Assembly (NCBI RefSeq): GCF_032854445.1 | Contig: NC_088301.1 | Coordinates: 3,472,001 to 3,536,000, forward strand | Length of the DNA: 64,000 nt | Source of the DNA: Liolophura sinensis | Taxonomy: Eukaryota; Mollusca; Polyplacophora; Chitonida; Chitonidae | Direction of reading: 5' to 3' | In this document: positions 12,381 through 24,521 of the stretch, one piece after another | How the letters are laid out: the number at the start of each line of letters is the position of its first letter | Position numbering within the stretch: position 1 is the stretch's first letter | Position numbers and translations under genes: made by a program | Notes under the pieces: generated by a model | Databases searched by the model: none | Seen by the model: only the letters and a program-made list of their open reading frames with translations | Told to the model about the DNA's origin: nothing

Positions 12381-12962
12381 GGGTTGCCAGTCAATTACGG
12401 GCAGAAGTTATAGCCGGTATGCACACTTATAACTCAGTGTATGAAGTATATTAGCTCCCAACAAGCATGGCATTTCTCTTGGAATGTACATAAGTTTGAA
12501 ATCAGTGTTTCTTTTTTTATTAAGTGTTTGAATTCAGACTCTTGGTATGGAATTTAAACGAAACAAATATTACAAGAAAAAAATTAACGGTATATACAAG
12601 TATAGCACCGACCGGTAAGTTTGATGGCAGTTTATAAGCGACCTTATTGTTACATAAACCATTAAATTTTAAAATATTAACCTATTAAATTTTCTGCTGC
12701 CCGCACCCTAAATCCGTAGATGTGCATTATGTATGGGCATTTATTTTTTGGTAGACACCTTGTTCTAAAGATTACATCATTTTAGCTCGAAAAGTATAAT
12801 AAAGGAATAATCAGTAGCAAAAATGTCGCTTTGGAAAAATACAAATACATACATCTTGTAATTTATGGCCATTTACACTGGTGAGCGCATCTAAGGCTAG
12901 GTTTTCTTATTTGGGCCTGAATGTAGACTGGTCTTTACGGTAAACTAATTCACTAATTACCA

Positions 12963-13160
12963 CAGAGCTTGGCAGATTATTTCCGCGACGTCCTCGGTTG
13001 TGAACCACTGCTTACTCCAGAGCTTGGCAGATTATTTCCGCGACGTCCTCGGTTGTGAACCACTGCTTACTCCAGAGCTTGGCAGATTATTTCCGCGACG
13101 TCCTCGGTCGTGAACCACTGCTTACTCCAGAGCTTGGCAGATTATTTCCGCGAAGTCCTT
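12963..13160. repeat. 55-bp tandem repeat, about 3.6 copies
   Basis: Copies start with CAGAGCTTGGCAGATTATTT at 12963, 13018, 13073 and 13128 and are nearly identical. The last is partial. The low divergence indicates a recent expansion. Confidence 0.96.
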
Positions 13161-14132
13161 GCTCCGTCTTTCTACCAGTCCCCACCAACATATATTATGA
13201 GAAGCTGCACCATCCGCATGTCAAATCGCTGACCTCTACTTATTAGACTCAGTACGGTATATATTAAACCCATATAGTTCTTCATTAAACCTCTACATTT
13301 TGGAGGTGTGCCTTATAACGCTTGCCGTATTAATATGGTTTAACCGCTCATGTAAGTAATCTGGAGAGGTCACCTGTCAAAGTAAAGAACTGTTTTTACG
13401 GATTGGGGGATTTGGTGGGGGGGGGGGGGGTTGCGAAGTCTGCATGAGATCAACACATGTTTGTGTTAAATGTTACATTTTCTGTGACATTACAAAGTAT
13501 CAAAACAAAAGAAGAGAGCTTATTATTTCAATGCATTTATGACCTCATTATTTTTTCAATTTACTATTTTCTCTGAGATGAAAACTTTTTTTAATTAAAC
13601 AAGCCTCAGCACAGGCAACAGGCGTCTGCTGTTTTAATACAAGTACGACTTATGCCCTTAACCACACAGAAGTCCTTACTACACACCAGGACTTCATTTC
13701 TCCATTCTGTTTTCATCCCCGTTATAAAAAGAGAAAAAGTATGTAATAATATAAATATTTCATCGATCACAACAAACGTGATAAACAATTACTAAACATT
13801 AGGGAAAATATCTTGATAAACTGATACTGTAACTGTTAATCTATGCAAGTTTTGTGGCACCTGAAATCTATGTGGCATCAGAACATATCGTACCTTTAGT
13901 TTCACTAACACCGTCTTGATTGCTATTATTATTATTGTTTTTATTAATTGGTCTTTTAGCCGTTTGTGCATACACAGAAAATAAAAAAACATATGCGGGG
14001 GTAAAGACCTATACAAAAAAAAAACGAGAAACATTTCTAATGTAGAATTCCTTGTAGAACATATCTGTCAAATTGAATTTTATTCTTTAAATATATTTAC
14101 TGACAGTATGTACACTGACTGTCAAAGCACGA
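13161..14132. other. No recognisable gene
   Basis: A poly-G run is present at about 13418-13430. Short AT-rich open frames match nothing. Confidence 0.5.
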
Positions 14133-14272
14133 GTATTTATTTATTATTTAATATTTCACTTATACGACGGCGGGCAACATTATGGTAGGAGGAAAACGGG
14201 CAGAGCCCGGGGGAAACACACGACCATACGCAGGTTGCAGGAAGACCTTCCCACGTACGGCCGGAGAGGACT
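14133..14272 (-). mobile_element. SINE-I, 5'-truncated copy
   Basis: This copy has the family tail, the motif ACTTATACGACGGCGGGC, the block GGGCAGAGCCCGGGGGAAAC and ACCTTCCCACGTACGGCCGG, on the minus strand. Part of the tail (the segment containing ACGCCGTACTCAAG) is deleted and the tRNA-like head is absent. Confidence 0.85.
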
Positions 14273-16123
14273 TATCTTATCTTTATCCATGCCAGCAAGG
14301 TCTGTATGTATCGACCTTGCAGGCTTTACAATGAAGTTATAAATTACTGCTGATTTGACATCCAATCATCTTTTATTAAAGCTTATATGTAGTGAACAAT
14401 ATACAAACATCTCTCCAAACTGCTATATGCTATTGTACTGTTGAACATCTCCCCAAAAAAAGAATTTGTCACTTTTGGATACGTACATCTTAACTTTTAC
14501 CTAATGCACAGAAAGTCAACTTACATGACTTTGATCTCAATTAAAAGTGATTTTGTATAAATATGAAGTATATCAAAGCTATTTCTATCTTAAATATCTC
14601 TCAGAACTAACCATTGTTATAGCATGCCATCAAATATAAATTGTGTCATGTTGGAAATGGTTGGTATCATTTAACACATACATGATATTGTAAAAATTAA
14701 ATTTCCAGTTGTTTTCAGATTTTGCACTTTTTTCATTTGATAGAATTTTTATCACTAAAATATTCATTATTTGCTTTCTACACAACATCAGCTGTCCACG
14801 TTGTGTTTCTTTCATTGAGTTTGCGATGAAAGTGCAACAGAAATGGCTGTAGGAAACAAGTTCTTAAAATCTACCTGTAAAACAGTGTGTCGTGCTTTTC
14901 TCTTTTGAAGAATATATAAGCAAGATATAAAATATTGATTCACATAGTACCCAACGTCCTTTCAATTAATTAATTCTCTTTAAAGGCTGCTTTTCAATTT
15001 TCATTTGGCGATTAGCACCAAAATGCACTTCGCCTTTTTGTATATTATTTCATAGAACCATTCACCGTTGAGTTAATCAAAATAACTATGTTCGTGTTGA
15101 ACATTTGATGAAGTTTCCAGATTTATTTCAACTTTACATTGTCACATACAAATTGGAATTGCAATTTGGTAATCTAAACAAATGTTATTTGCATTTACAA
15201 GATATAACACAGATAGCGATAGACAAACCTCTCATCAGTGTAGACGACGTCACATGGTGCATATTATGAGCATTTAAAATCACGAGAAGGTGACAGTTGG
15301 TGGCGCAATGGTATATATGACACAAAAAACGGCAACTCATTTGAGCTTGTTCATTCTTACATGTATATAGTGTTATGTGCACAACTGCCGTCAGCTTCTA
15401 AATTTAGCTTGCCACTGTTTACATACGCTGAGTGCAGAGCCTGCTGTCTGCCTCTACCTTAGAATGTTCCAGAATACGCTCAGTTCGGTGCCTGTTTGTT
15501 TACATCAAGTGTTCAGGAATTTTCTTATTCTAGAAAATTCCACCAGGTTATATAAGACCTATGAAAGCAGGTCAAAGGGAGAGAACGGAGAATTATTAAG
15601 AGTTTAGATGCTTTCACTGTGTATTACTTTAGTAGGCCTTTTTGTGCTGAATTTTGGTGTCTTTATAGCCTCTGGCTTTGTTATATCCTATCTCCACCGA
15701 GCACTTGTTCAGTCTGAGCTTGTATATTTGATTCGTGCTCTTGTATACACAGTGCTTATTAGTACACGGACCCTGTCTGTGGAATTTTGTGTATATTTCG
15801 TCATACACTCAGTTATACTGTGGATTTTCCCTCTTGTGAATTTGCCTCTGAGCATTTATGCCTGTGTGGTATATATATTGTAGAATATATGCGTCCGTTT
15901 GGACTTGACACCGTAAGTACTTTAGTATTTGTATAGATACTGCTATCCTTTCTTGTTAAACTTAAGTACTTTAGTATTTGTATAAGTTTTATTATCTGTT
16001 CTTGTTAAAGCTAATAAATTGTTGTAAAATAAAATCTGCTGGTTTTTGTTACTTTTTTGTGCGGCTAAACTGTCGTGTATTTCGAACAAGCCATCTCTTT
16101 ATAATACTGACAGTTTGGGTCGT
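14273..16123. other. No recognised gene
   Basis: A 91-codon plus-strand frame at 15608-15883 is strongly hydrophobic but is not recognised and is probably chance in T-rich DNA. A short direct repeat (ACTTTAGTATTTGTATA) occurs at about 15920 and 15968. Confidence 0.4.
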
Positions 16124-16540
16124 AACAATAGAAATACACCTGTGTGCCAGTGCCAATGGTGTATATAGAAATACACCTATGTGTCACTGTCAAAGATGAT
16201 GTATATAGAAATACACCTATGTGCCTCTGCCAATGATGTATATAGAAATACACCTGTGTGCCACTGCCAACGATGATGTATATAGAAATACACCTGTGTG
16301 CCAGTGCCAACGATGATGTGTATAGAAATACACCTACGTGCCAGTGCCAATGGTGTATATAGAAATACACCTATGTGCCACTGCCAACGATGATGTATAT
16401 AGAAATACACCTACGTGCCACTGCCAATGATGTATATAGAAATACACCTATGTGCCACTGCCATTGATATATAGAGAAATACACCCATGTGCCACTGCCA
16501 TTCATGTATATAGAAATACACCTGTGTGCCACAGCCAATG
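16124..16540. repeat. 37/40-bp tandem repeat, about 11 copies
   Basis: The units contain TATATAGAAATACACCTATG then TGCCACTGCCAA. Spacing between AGAAATACACC motifs is 37, 40, 37, 40, 40, 37, 40, 37, 37, 37. The 3-bp difference comes from one or two copies of GAT before GTATATAG. Confidence 0.95.
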
Positions 16541-17165
16541 CTAATGCCAACCCTAACCAGTTTCTTATATAGTGAGGATATGTGTTGTTTTTATTTCATA
16601 TATTGTGGCAGTGTTGTCGGATACAGTGTACATCGTTAACACGATTAGAGATACAGTGTTTCTTTTAGAAGGGCATGGGAGGTATAAGCGTATATTAAAA
16701 ATTGACATAGCCGATGAAGCCAAACTGATGTGAAGAACACCTAGGACATTATGGATGAGATGTGCACGTCATTTATGCCCCACACGGAGGTATACATGAA
16801 CTGGATACAGTGTTAAATACTCCGGTAATCATATAAGATATAACTAAGGACGTGAATCAACGGACAGAGCTCTAGGAAGAACTTGAATAAATATTTCATG
16901 AAAGAGACGTATGTTTTTTATCATTTCATCACAGCTTGTGTGGAACACGGTGTAACTTCAAACCTACCAAAATAAACAAAAAGGCTACAATTCTAATGTT
17001 TGAGATTTATTTGATGTTTTAGTCCTGATTTACGTCCAGTTTTTATTCTTTCATTTAATTTTGCCAGTAAGGTAGGTTTTAACATTCCTCATTACAGCGC
17101 ACTACTTTGTGGAAAAATTTCCCCAAGTTTTACTATGGTCGAATAAAATCCATTCGATATGTCGA
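16541..17165. other. No recognisable feature
   Basis: AT-rich sequence without a supported gene or element. Confidence 0.5.
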
Positions 17166-17372
17166 TTAGTTTATTTATTTATTTGATTAGTGTTTTACGC
17201 CGTAGTAAAGAATATTTCACTTGTACGATGGGGGCATTACGGTGAGACGAAACCGGAGAGAGCCCGGGGGAAACCCACGACCATCTGCAGGTTGCTGCCA
17301 GACATTCCAACGTACGACGGGTGAGGAAACCAGCATGATCTGGACGTGAACTCTCAGCGACCGCATTGGTCT
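17166..17372 (-). mobile_element. SINE-I, copy with partial head
   Basis: This minus-strand copy has the tail (TTTATTTATTTGATTAGTG, ACGCCGTA), the body block AGAGCCCGGGGGAAACCCAC and part of the tRNA-derived head around the box B region (GTGAACTCTCAGCGACCGCA). It is moderately diverged. Confidence 0.88.
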
Positions 17373-19569
17373 GTTCGTTAGGTGGAGGTATTGTGTTGAT
17401 GAAGTGGGGCTGTGTTTACCTATTAATCCCGGTGGTATGAACTTCATGTATGCATGTCATTCTGATATCTCCAATACCAAAAGTGTTAGCATGGACAAAT
17501 AAATGAGAAACATGTATGCTTACATGTACGTCCAAAATATGACGAAAGTAGCCAAATTTACGTTCTGATAAAGCCGTACATCTTAAATCTTGTAACCTTT
17601 TTTTTTTTGACCCCTTAAAGACGCAAAAACATTAAGATAACCGTGGTTTTTACCGGCGTTAATAAAATGACTAATGTTTTGATGACATCAAATTAATACT
17701 TTGTGTCGAGTCCATGCCCGCTAGTTTGCTTGAGGCAGAACATGCACATATGAAAGATCCGTATCTTGTTTTTTTCCTGTGCCTAGCAAGCAAGAGTATG
17801 AACAGTTACACCCACGGTCAGTCACATGGCCACAGCTGACCTGGTCTCATTGGGAACGCAAATAGGCACCAATTCAAGCAAGAGGGCCCGCAAATATTGG
17901 ATTATAAATGATCAGTGCAAAAGAGTAGTTATGGATATGCAAATTATGGCCAAATTGCTGTGTGACAAATAATTTAAACTAATCTATTGTACATTTCATA
18001 TGCCTCATATCTTATCTGAATAGCTTTCATTTTTGAACCAACACCCCAAATCAATTAAAATGCATTTGTCACGGAGATTCTTTGTCGTCCCATTAGTTTC
18101 TGTCCAGATGTGTGGTGACATATTTTACCAGTGGAGTGTAAAGCCACCTATACAGATGAGCATGTTCTCAGTCTGTTATCGACAGACCGTGTCCTGTATG
18201 TCTCACATTTTACTTGTGTTTCTGTGCTGGATATAATTTAACAGCTGACAATATGTGATGTACAAACTACTGCGGTACTCCCTGTAGGTATAGTTCTACT
18301 CCTATTACTACCACTGACAATAATTCTAAATTAGAATAAGCAAGGAGACAAGAGATAAGCTCGTCACCATTTTGTACACGTGTTCAGTTCATGCTATTTT
18401 GTCTGCTGTTTACAAATTCCAAGAACATAATACATCTGACATTTAACATGTGAATCACCGTTTGTCACAATTGTGAAAGAAAAAACAAACTCAATTTTCA
18501 CTGAAGTCAAGTCAATTTGACATTAACAGATCTAGTGGGGAAACTTCTAAATGAAATCAAGCTTGTATTATAGTTTATCCCTACCCCTTTACAGCATTAC
18601 CCTGCTATGCTGGAAAACTGTGTATGTGCACCAAGTGTCAACGTTTCCAGAAATTCCCCCCCCCCCCTTCCAGATTTGTAGAAGGCTGCTTTTAAGTACT
18701 TCAGATATAACAACGTGTTATAAAGGCAGCATTCAATTGGCAAGGTGTTCTTACGTTTCTACCGAAAACATTATAGAATGTGTTTTTCTAAGGATGATAA
18801 CTTTACAACATAAAAAGTCTTAATGTAAACTATTAATCACATTAAGTGAAAATACATTTAATCTGTAGTCGGAATTTAAACATGAATACTCAGATTTTAG
18901 TGCAGAACTACAGATTTGGTTTTTCTTCTTTATCATGTCTATATATTTCAAATGAGCAATCAAAAAATGAGTAGATATCACGGTGATATAGATAAACCCA
19001 ACAACACTTCCTCAACGCAATGCCTCAGTGTCACGAGTACATTTTATCCGACAGTAACAAAATTGGGACGCTTTTACTACAGAAGTGCATATTGGAATTC
19101 TTAATAGATGTTAATAAGAGAATATTACTAAGCGGCTTTAATGGGATGCAATGAGGATTGTTAAAATCTGTATTTCTGAAGAAAATTAAACGAAACAATA
19201 CAAATTGGACGTAAATCAGGAAGGAAAGTTCACTAAGAAGGAGTTATAGTTTAAAATTATAGAATACATTTGGGTGCACACTCTTTCCTTTTAAAACGTA
19301 AACCTCTAATGGAGGTGGAATTACAACTTTGGACTGTAGAAATAATTGGACACAAGACAACCTAACCCGCTACACGATCATCGAGAAGTAAAATTTCAAT
19401 CTATGTATATAGGTCTACAGAGAGTAAATCAAAATTCCGCAGGTTGCTCATTCGTGCATGCATGGGCTCACGGTTTTTGCTTTGCTTTAGTAGTGGGAAT
19501 ACATGAAGGTGGGACAATATATAGACTTGAATCCATAAACCACAACCTACAAATTCAGGGACCATTTTT
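17373..19569. other. No recognised gene
   Basis: Only short open frames are present, none resembling a family known to me. A poly-C run lies at about 18658-18668. Confidence 0.45.
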
Positions 19570-19765
19570 GGGACCATCCTCCTAATTCAGGGGTCCCCAA
19601 TACAGGGCCCTGATTTAGACCATCCTACCAATTCAGGGGTCCCCCATACAGGGCCCTGATTTAGACCACCCTACTAATTCAGGGGTTCCCCATACAGGGC
19701 CCTGATTTAGACCATTCTACCAATTCAGGGGTTCCCCATACAAGGCCCTGTTTTAGGCCCACTGT
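19570..19765. repeat. 46-bp tandem repeat, about 4 copies
   Basis: Units contain AATTCAGGGGTCCCC, ATACAGGGCCCTGATTTAGA and CC(A)TCCTAC. The motif ATTCAGG begins at 19585, 19631, 19677 and 19723, exactly 46 bp apart. The internal GGGCCC makes each unit locally palindromic. Confidence 0.93.
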
Positions 19766-20153
19766 GGTTCTTGACTTATACAAATGACATTTCTTTGAGT
19801 AAGGTAAATATATGTGCAGGCAATAATGCTATCATGGAAATAATTATAGTGACAAATTAACAAAGCCAAAAGAAATAATTAAACCAATTAATAAATAAAA
19901 ATAAAAAAACATTTGCAAAAAAAACTTTGCCCTAAACTTTTATGAAGAAAACAATTACAATAATCACAGCTACGACTGTAAGAACAACGTTAATTATGTT
20001 AATTAGACACTAAAGAACCTAAAGTGTAACACGAACATGACAAACTAAAGAATTTCATGGGACTGTAGAGAATTAAAAGAAATTCCCAAAGGTTGCTACG
20101 TTTGTGGGCATTTGTTCCACCTCCTTCCACCATTCCTTACCACAATTACCACG
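19766..20153. other. AT-rich spacer
   Basis: A-rich sequence without a supported feature. Confidence 0.5.
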
Positions 20154-20541
20154 GGATAGAACAAGTCCATCTATATACCTGTACAGCGCAAACGAGACAG
20201 AACAAGTCCATCTATATACCTGTACAGCCCAAACGGGATAGAACAAGTCCATCTATATACCTGTACAGCCCAAACGGGATAGAACAAGTCCAGCTATATA
20301 CCTGTACAGCCCAAACGGGATAGAACAAGTCCATCTATATACCTGTACAGCCCAAACAGGATAGAACAAGTCCATCTATATACCTGTACAGCCCAAACGG
20401 GATAAAACAAGTCCATCTATATACCTGTATAGCCCAAACCAGATAGAACAAGTCCATCTGTATACCTGTATAGCCCAAACCAAATAGAACAAGTCCATCT
20501 ATATACCTGTACAGCCCAAACAGGATAGAACAAGTTCATCA
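20154..20541. repeat. 41-bp tandem repeat, about 9.5 copies
   Basis: The unit contains ACAAGTCCATCTATATACCT, then GTACAGCCCAAACGGGATAGA. Copies are nearly identical. The array ends exactly where a MITE-like element begins (20542). Confidence 0.95.
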
Positions 20542-20679
20542 GGGCTCAGTTTCACAAAGCCTCGCTCGACATTTTTATCGTGCATTAATTGTACGATATT
20601 TAGCACGTCACTATTACCGTACCATTGTCCTATATTCGCGATTATCGTACACGTATGACATCTTGATGAGTCTGGGCCC
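20542..20679. mobile_element. MITE-like element, 138 bp
   Basis: The left end GGGCTCAGTTTCACAAAGC and the right end (reverse complement GGGCCCAGACTCATCAAG) form imperfect terminal inverted repeats. The start resembles the ends of the element at 47456-47648 (GGGTCCAGTTTCACGAAAC). No coding capacity. Confidence 0.6.
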
Positions 20680-21796
20680 AGGACTTTATTCCCCGCTTTC
20701 AGTCATTCATTCATTTGTTTATAACCACACATGCTTTGTTACACTTTATTGTATACGTTTGTATTTTGGCTATTGGTGAATAAACAACGTTATTGTAGCT
20801 GAACGTTCTGAGCGGACGTTCTGAAATGGAATCTGCTTTTGGAAAGCCTACAGCCAAACCAAGTGTCAAAATAAAAACTGCATAATTTAACAGAGACTGC
20901 GTAGGGTGGTGATTTTAATGAAGAGGGCATGAGAATGACGACAAGAAAGTGAAGCACACGGGACTACATGTAGCCACTTCCAGATGGTAATGGCAGTGCA
21001 CCATTTTCTTGCACTCCTTGTCACTTAACACATAGCCTGAATCTCCTAACGAAAGTTGTCCAGTTTTCAATAGCTAATAATCTTGATGGACTGTTCCAAG
21101 ATCTGGCATACTAATATTTAGTCTCTTGTTCAACAGTTTCTAGAGTGAATGAAAAGTGGACAAATATATTTGGATCTTCGGTTTAATCAACTAATTTTGT
21201 GGGAGATTTTGTGCAAAACCATGGTTATGAGATTGACACTATTTTACTACTGTAAAGTTAAAACTGACATGTTTTGACATCAGAGGAAATGTGGATGACT
21301 CATGTCAGATGCTGTCAAATTTCAACTTAAAAACGGATGTGGTAAATGTTGCTATCTGCAAAGATTTTCTTTAAACACACGAAATGAAATACTGAGAACT
21401 ACACGCTTTTACATTCAAATGATAGAAACTTTGATACCTATGACATAAATTTACAAAAATCGTTATGTGTCGTAGTAACATATGGCACTTATAAAGCTGT
21501 TGCATGAATCGTCCAGTTACGTCTTGCATGTTGCCTAGAATCGCCAGGCAGTGATACATCTGAACGCAGCGCATTCCACAGTATGGGTTAGGGTTGATTC
21601 ATTGTATCGCCTTAGACAACATCTGCCGTCTGTGGAGTGATGCTCACGCTCACACATTCCAGTCTGTGTCTTGTTATTCCTCGTTCATGAGGTCCAGCCT
21701 GGCTTCGTTGTAAACATCATGTAACGGCTTTTGTAAGGCGCCTATTTTCTCCAATGGCATGTAGCTATCAGTATACCCATGCATCAGTGACCATCA
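20680..21796. other. No recognised gene
   Basis: No supported feature. Confidence 0.45.
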
Positions 21797-22285
21797 CACA
21801 GGCTTGATGGCACACCGCGACATGCCGGAATGACACAGGCTTGATGGCACACTGCGACATGCCGGAATGACACAGGCTTGATGGCACATTGCGATATGCC
21901 GGAATGATACAGGCTTTATTGCACACTGCGATATGCCAGAATGACACAGGCTTGATGGCACACTGCGACATGCCGGAATGACACAGGCTAGACGGCACAC
22001 TGCGATATGCCGGAATGACACAGGTTTCGTGGCGCACTGCGATGTGCCGGAAAGACACAGGCTTCGTGGCACACTGTCATATGCAAGAATGACACAGGCT
22101 TCGTGGCACACTACGATATGCCAGAATGACACAGGTTTCGTGGCACACTGCGATATGCCGGAATGACACAGGCTTCGTAGCACACTGCCATATGCCGGAA
22201 TGACACAGGCTTCGTGGCACACTGTGATATGCCGGAATGACACAGGCTTCGTGGCACACTGCGATATGCCGGAATGACACAGGTT
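21797..22285. repeat. 37-bp tandem repeat, about 13 copies
   Basis: The unit is about CACAGGCTTGATGGCACACT followed by GCGACATGCCGGAATGA. The left copies carry CTTGATGG and the right copies CTTCGTGG, so two variants are arranged in blocks. The array abuts a TTTATTTATTTG stretch at its right end. Confidence 0.96.
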
Positions 22286-23130
22286 TGGTATTTATTTATT
22301 TGTTTATTTGATTAAGAGGCCTTCACAGCCCGAGTTACGACTACCATGTACCAATGAGATCTCGTGCCCGAACTCTCCTGCTTCAGCTGCAGTATTAGGA
22401 CAGGTCTCTTCTTACGTACAGATCATTGCTCCGGGCACACCGGTTTCCTACCCCCATCACCACCGTCATGGATATGAACAATTCTTGGATACGTGGTTAA
22501 AGGTCAATCAAATACATAAATGAATATTTATCTGATCGATGTTTGATTTAGCACGGCAGTGATCATACGGATCTGCATACAGAAACATATGCACAGTATA
22601 CATAAAATACACAACAATCATTCAGTCATTCAATCAATCTATCAATCTGTCAATCGATCAGTCGTTGAGAACAGGCCGACAAGTCAGAGGATGTGCCAGC
22701 CGGGCATGTCGTCAGAATATACGACATGTGAATTTGACGTCAGTTTCTAGAGTATTGTAGGGATGAAAATATAAATTTAGAAATATTCAGTTATTCACCA
22801 AATCATTTTAAAACTGAATACATAAAAAAGAATTCAGAGTGCCTATAGAAAACCCTTTAAACCTAGCTTGTCCCATAAGTGTATGAAATGTGCACGAATT
22901 TCTTTACCTACCAAGGATAGGTTATTTGGCAATGTACAAACATGCAAATACACACATTGCGGGATCAAAGAAAACGACGATTTCAGAGCGCGTATATGGG
23001 GAAGTTAAGTTATTCCTTGCCTATCTTTCTCATACCAATGTTTTATATTCATTGGTAATTTCCTTTACTTCTTACACGGTATCCTTGCATGTATCCTTGT
23101 TGGATGGCTATGACAGGAAGAGCCGTTAGA
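22286..23130. other. No recognised gene
   Basis: It begins with TTTA-type repeats resembling a SINE tail, but the sequence after it does not match SINE-I or SINE-II. Otherwise nothing is supported. Confidence 0.4.
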
Positions 23131-23224
23131 GTGTTTGAGTGAGTGCTTGGGGTTTAACGTCGTATTTTACAATTTTTCAGTCGTATGACGACGAAGTAGT
23201 CCTTAGAGTGCATGTAACGTGCCT
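23131..23224 (-). mobile_element. SINE-II, 5'-truncated copy
   Basis: The minus-strand fragment matches the 3' end of SINE-II. It has the tail GAGTGCTTGGGGTTTAACGT and TTTTTCAGTCGTATGACGAC, then TTAGAGTGCATGTAACGTGC. About the last 95 bp of the element are present. Confidence 0.85.
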
Positions 23225-23230
23225 TAGTAC

Positions 23231-23362
23231 CGAGCGGCTTGGTGGGCCTTGCGGACAATAAGCGGCTCGGTGGGTCTTGCGGACATAAAGCGGCTTGGTG
23301 GGCCTTGCGGACGATAATCCGCTCGGTGGACCTTGCGGACAATAATCCGCTCGGTGGACCTT
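23231..23362. repeat. 28/29-bp tandem repeat, about 5 copies
   Basis: The unit is about CGGCTTGGTGGGCCTTGCGG followed by ACAATAAG. It starts immediately at the truncated end of the SINE-II fragment. Confidence 0.93.
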
Positions 23363-23466
23363 CAGACGCAAGCTATGCAAAGATTCCCTGAATCACTAAC
23401 CCTCTGGTCCATGTTTACACATTACACATAGAGTAAAGCGAGCAAGGACAGTCGCCGAAACAAAAT

Positions 23467-23660
23467 ACCTGGTTTAACAGCGGGAGCTGGTTGACTGTCA
23501 TGGTTGTAGAAACCGAATGTAGTCAATACACCTGGTATAACAGCGGGAGCTGTTTGACTGTCATGGTTGTAGAAACCGAATGTAGTCAGTATACCTGGAA
23601 TAACAGCCGGAGCTGGTTGACTGTCGTGGTCGTAGAAACCTAATGTAGTCAGTATACCTG
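23467..23660 (-). repeat. 63-bp tandem repeat, about 3.1 copies
   Basis: Copies begin at 23467, 23530, 23593 and 23656, exactly 63 bp apart. On the minus strand they lie in a 118-codon frame (23422-23778) and encode 21-residue repeats of the type PGILTTFGFYNHDSQPAPAV. Several inter-copy differences change residues conservatively or not at all. The family is not recognised and coding is unproven. Confidence 0.85.
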
Positions 23661-23992
23661 GTATTTTGTGAGCCCACTGCTCGTTCCAGAGCTCAGTAGC
23701 CACATCTGTCGGATAAAGTACAAGACGAGCTATGGATGAGACGATTCCAAGGCGGGTATCTTTTCTGGCCAACGCCAAAACTAATAACCCTTGAAGTAAC
23801 GACTAAAACCACATGTTAATGAGACATTTGTAAACATCTGAAGGTCCATGACTTGTGAAATACATAAGGCATAAACATTTTAACACCATTTCAGGGGTGA
23901 AGAAACTGGGTCCACATGTGTAATTTCAAACGACATTCCCTATCCAGGGAGACATGGGGATGGAGCGCCGTTACTAATGTAGATAATCGTCA

Positions 23993-24521
23993 CAGGTACG
24001 CCAGGTATGACCTGTCATTAATGATAACTTTCCAGAAATTCATGTGACCCACCAGATCTACTTTCCACAACCATCTGATGTCAGACAGAATAGGGTCAAG
24101 TTTGTTTACTGGTAATTCAGCTTGCATTTTTGTCACTATCCAAGATAATGCCCAGATACGCCAAGCGACACATTGGGCCAACTGTTTTGTGAGCTAAGGG
24201 AATGCCGCGAGAATTAAAAATCTTTGTCATGACTGCATATGTTATGAGTGCATATACATGAGGAGGATCTATAGTTAGAAAGCCATCAACTAAATGCGCG
24301 ATACATTTGACACGGTAGCTATTTTCTGCCATCCAATAAAATGCTTGGGATAAAGAGTCAAATATCTTTTGGCTGAAGCGATAACCGAACTCCAGCGGCA
24401 CAAAGAAATGATAGTTTTCCTGCCACTTACACCAAAAAGAGACCATGCTATGTGATGCTAAACTTATATATAGCCGATTGGAACTCTTCTGCGTGTGGAG
24501 ATTCATGCCACAATGTGCCAC
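23993..24521 (-). pseudogene. Decayed reverse transcriptase of a DIRS/Ngaro-type retroelement
   Basis: Two overlapping minus-strand frames together resemble the reverse transcriptase of tyrosine-recombinase retroelements. The first (24117-24521) has the fingers/palm pattern (FGYRFSQKIFDSLSQAFYW), then AHLVDGFLTIDPP, GIPLAHKT and LAYLGIILDS. The second frame (23990-24181) continues with LPVNKLDPIL and DLVGHMNFWKVI, the expected thumb/RNase H linker. The catalytic pair normally reading VDD or LDD is VDG here, and a frameshift separates the two parts. The copy is therefore dead. No tyrosine recombinase or terminal repeats were found around it. Confidence 0.7.

Noticed and set aside
15608-15883. 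A 91-codon hydrophobic plus-strand frame as a membrane protein gene
   Set aside because: T-rich DNA gives hydrophobic frames by chance. No family, splice signal or promoter supports it.
21797-22285. A CRISPR-like array (37-bp repeat)
   Set aside because: Units are directly adjacent without unique spacers, and the DNA is eukaryotic.
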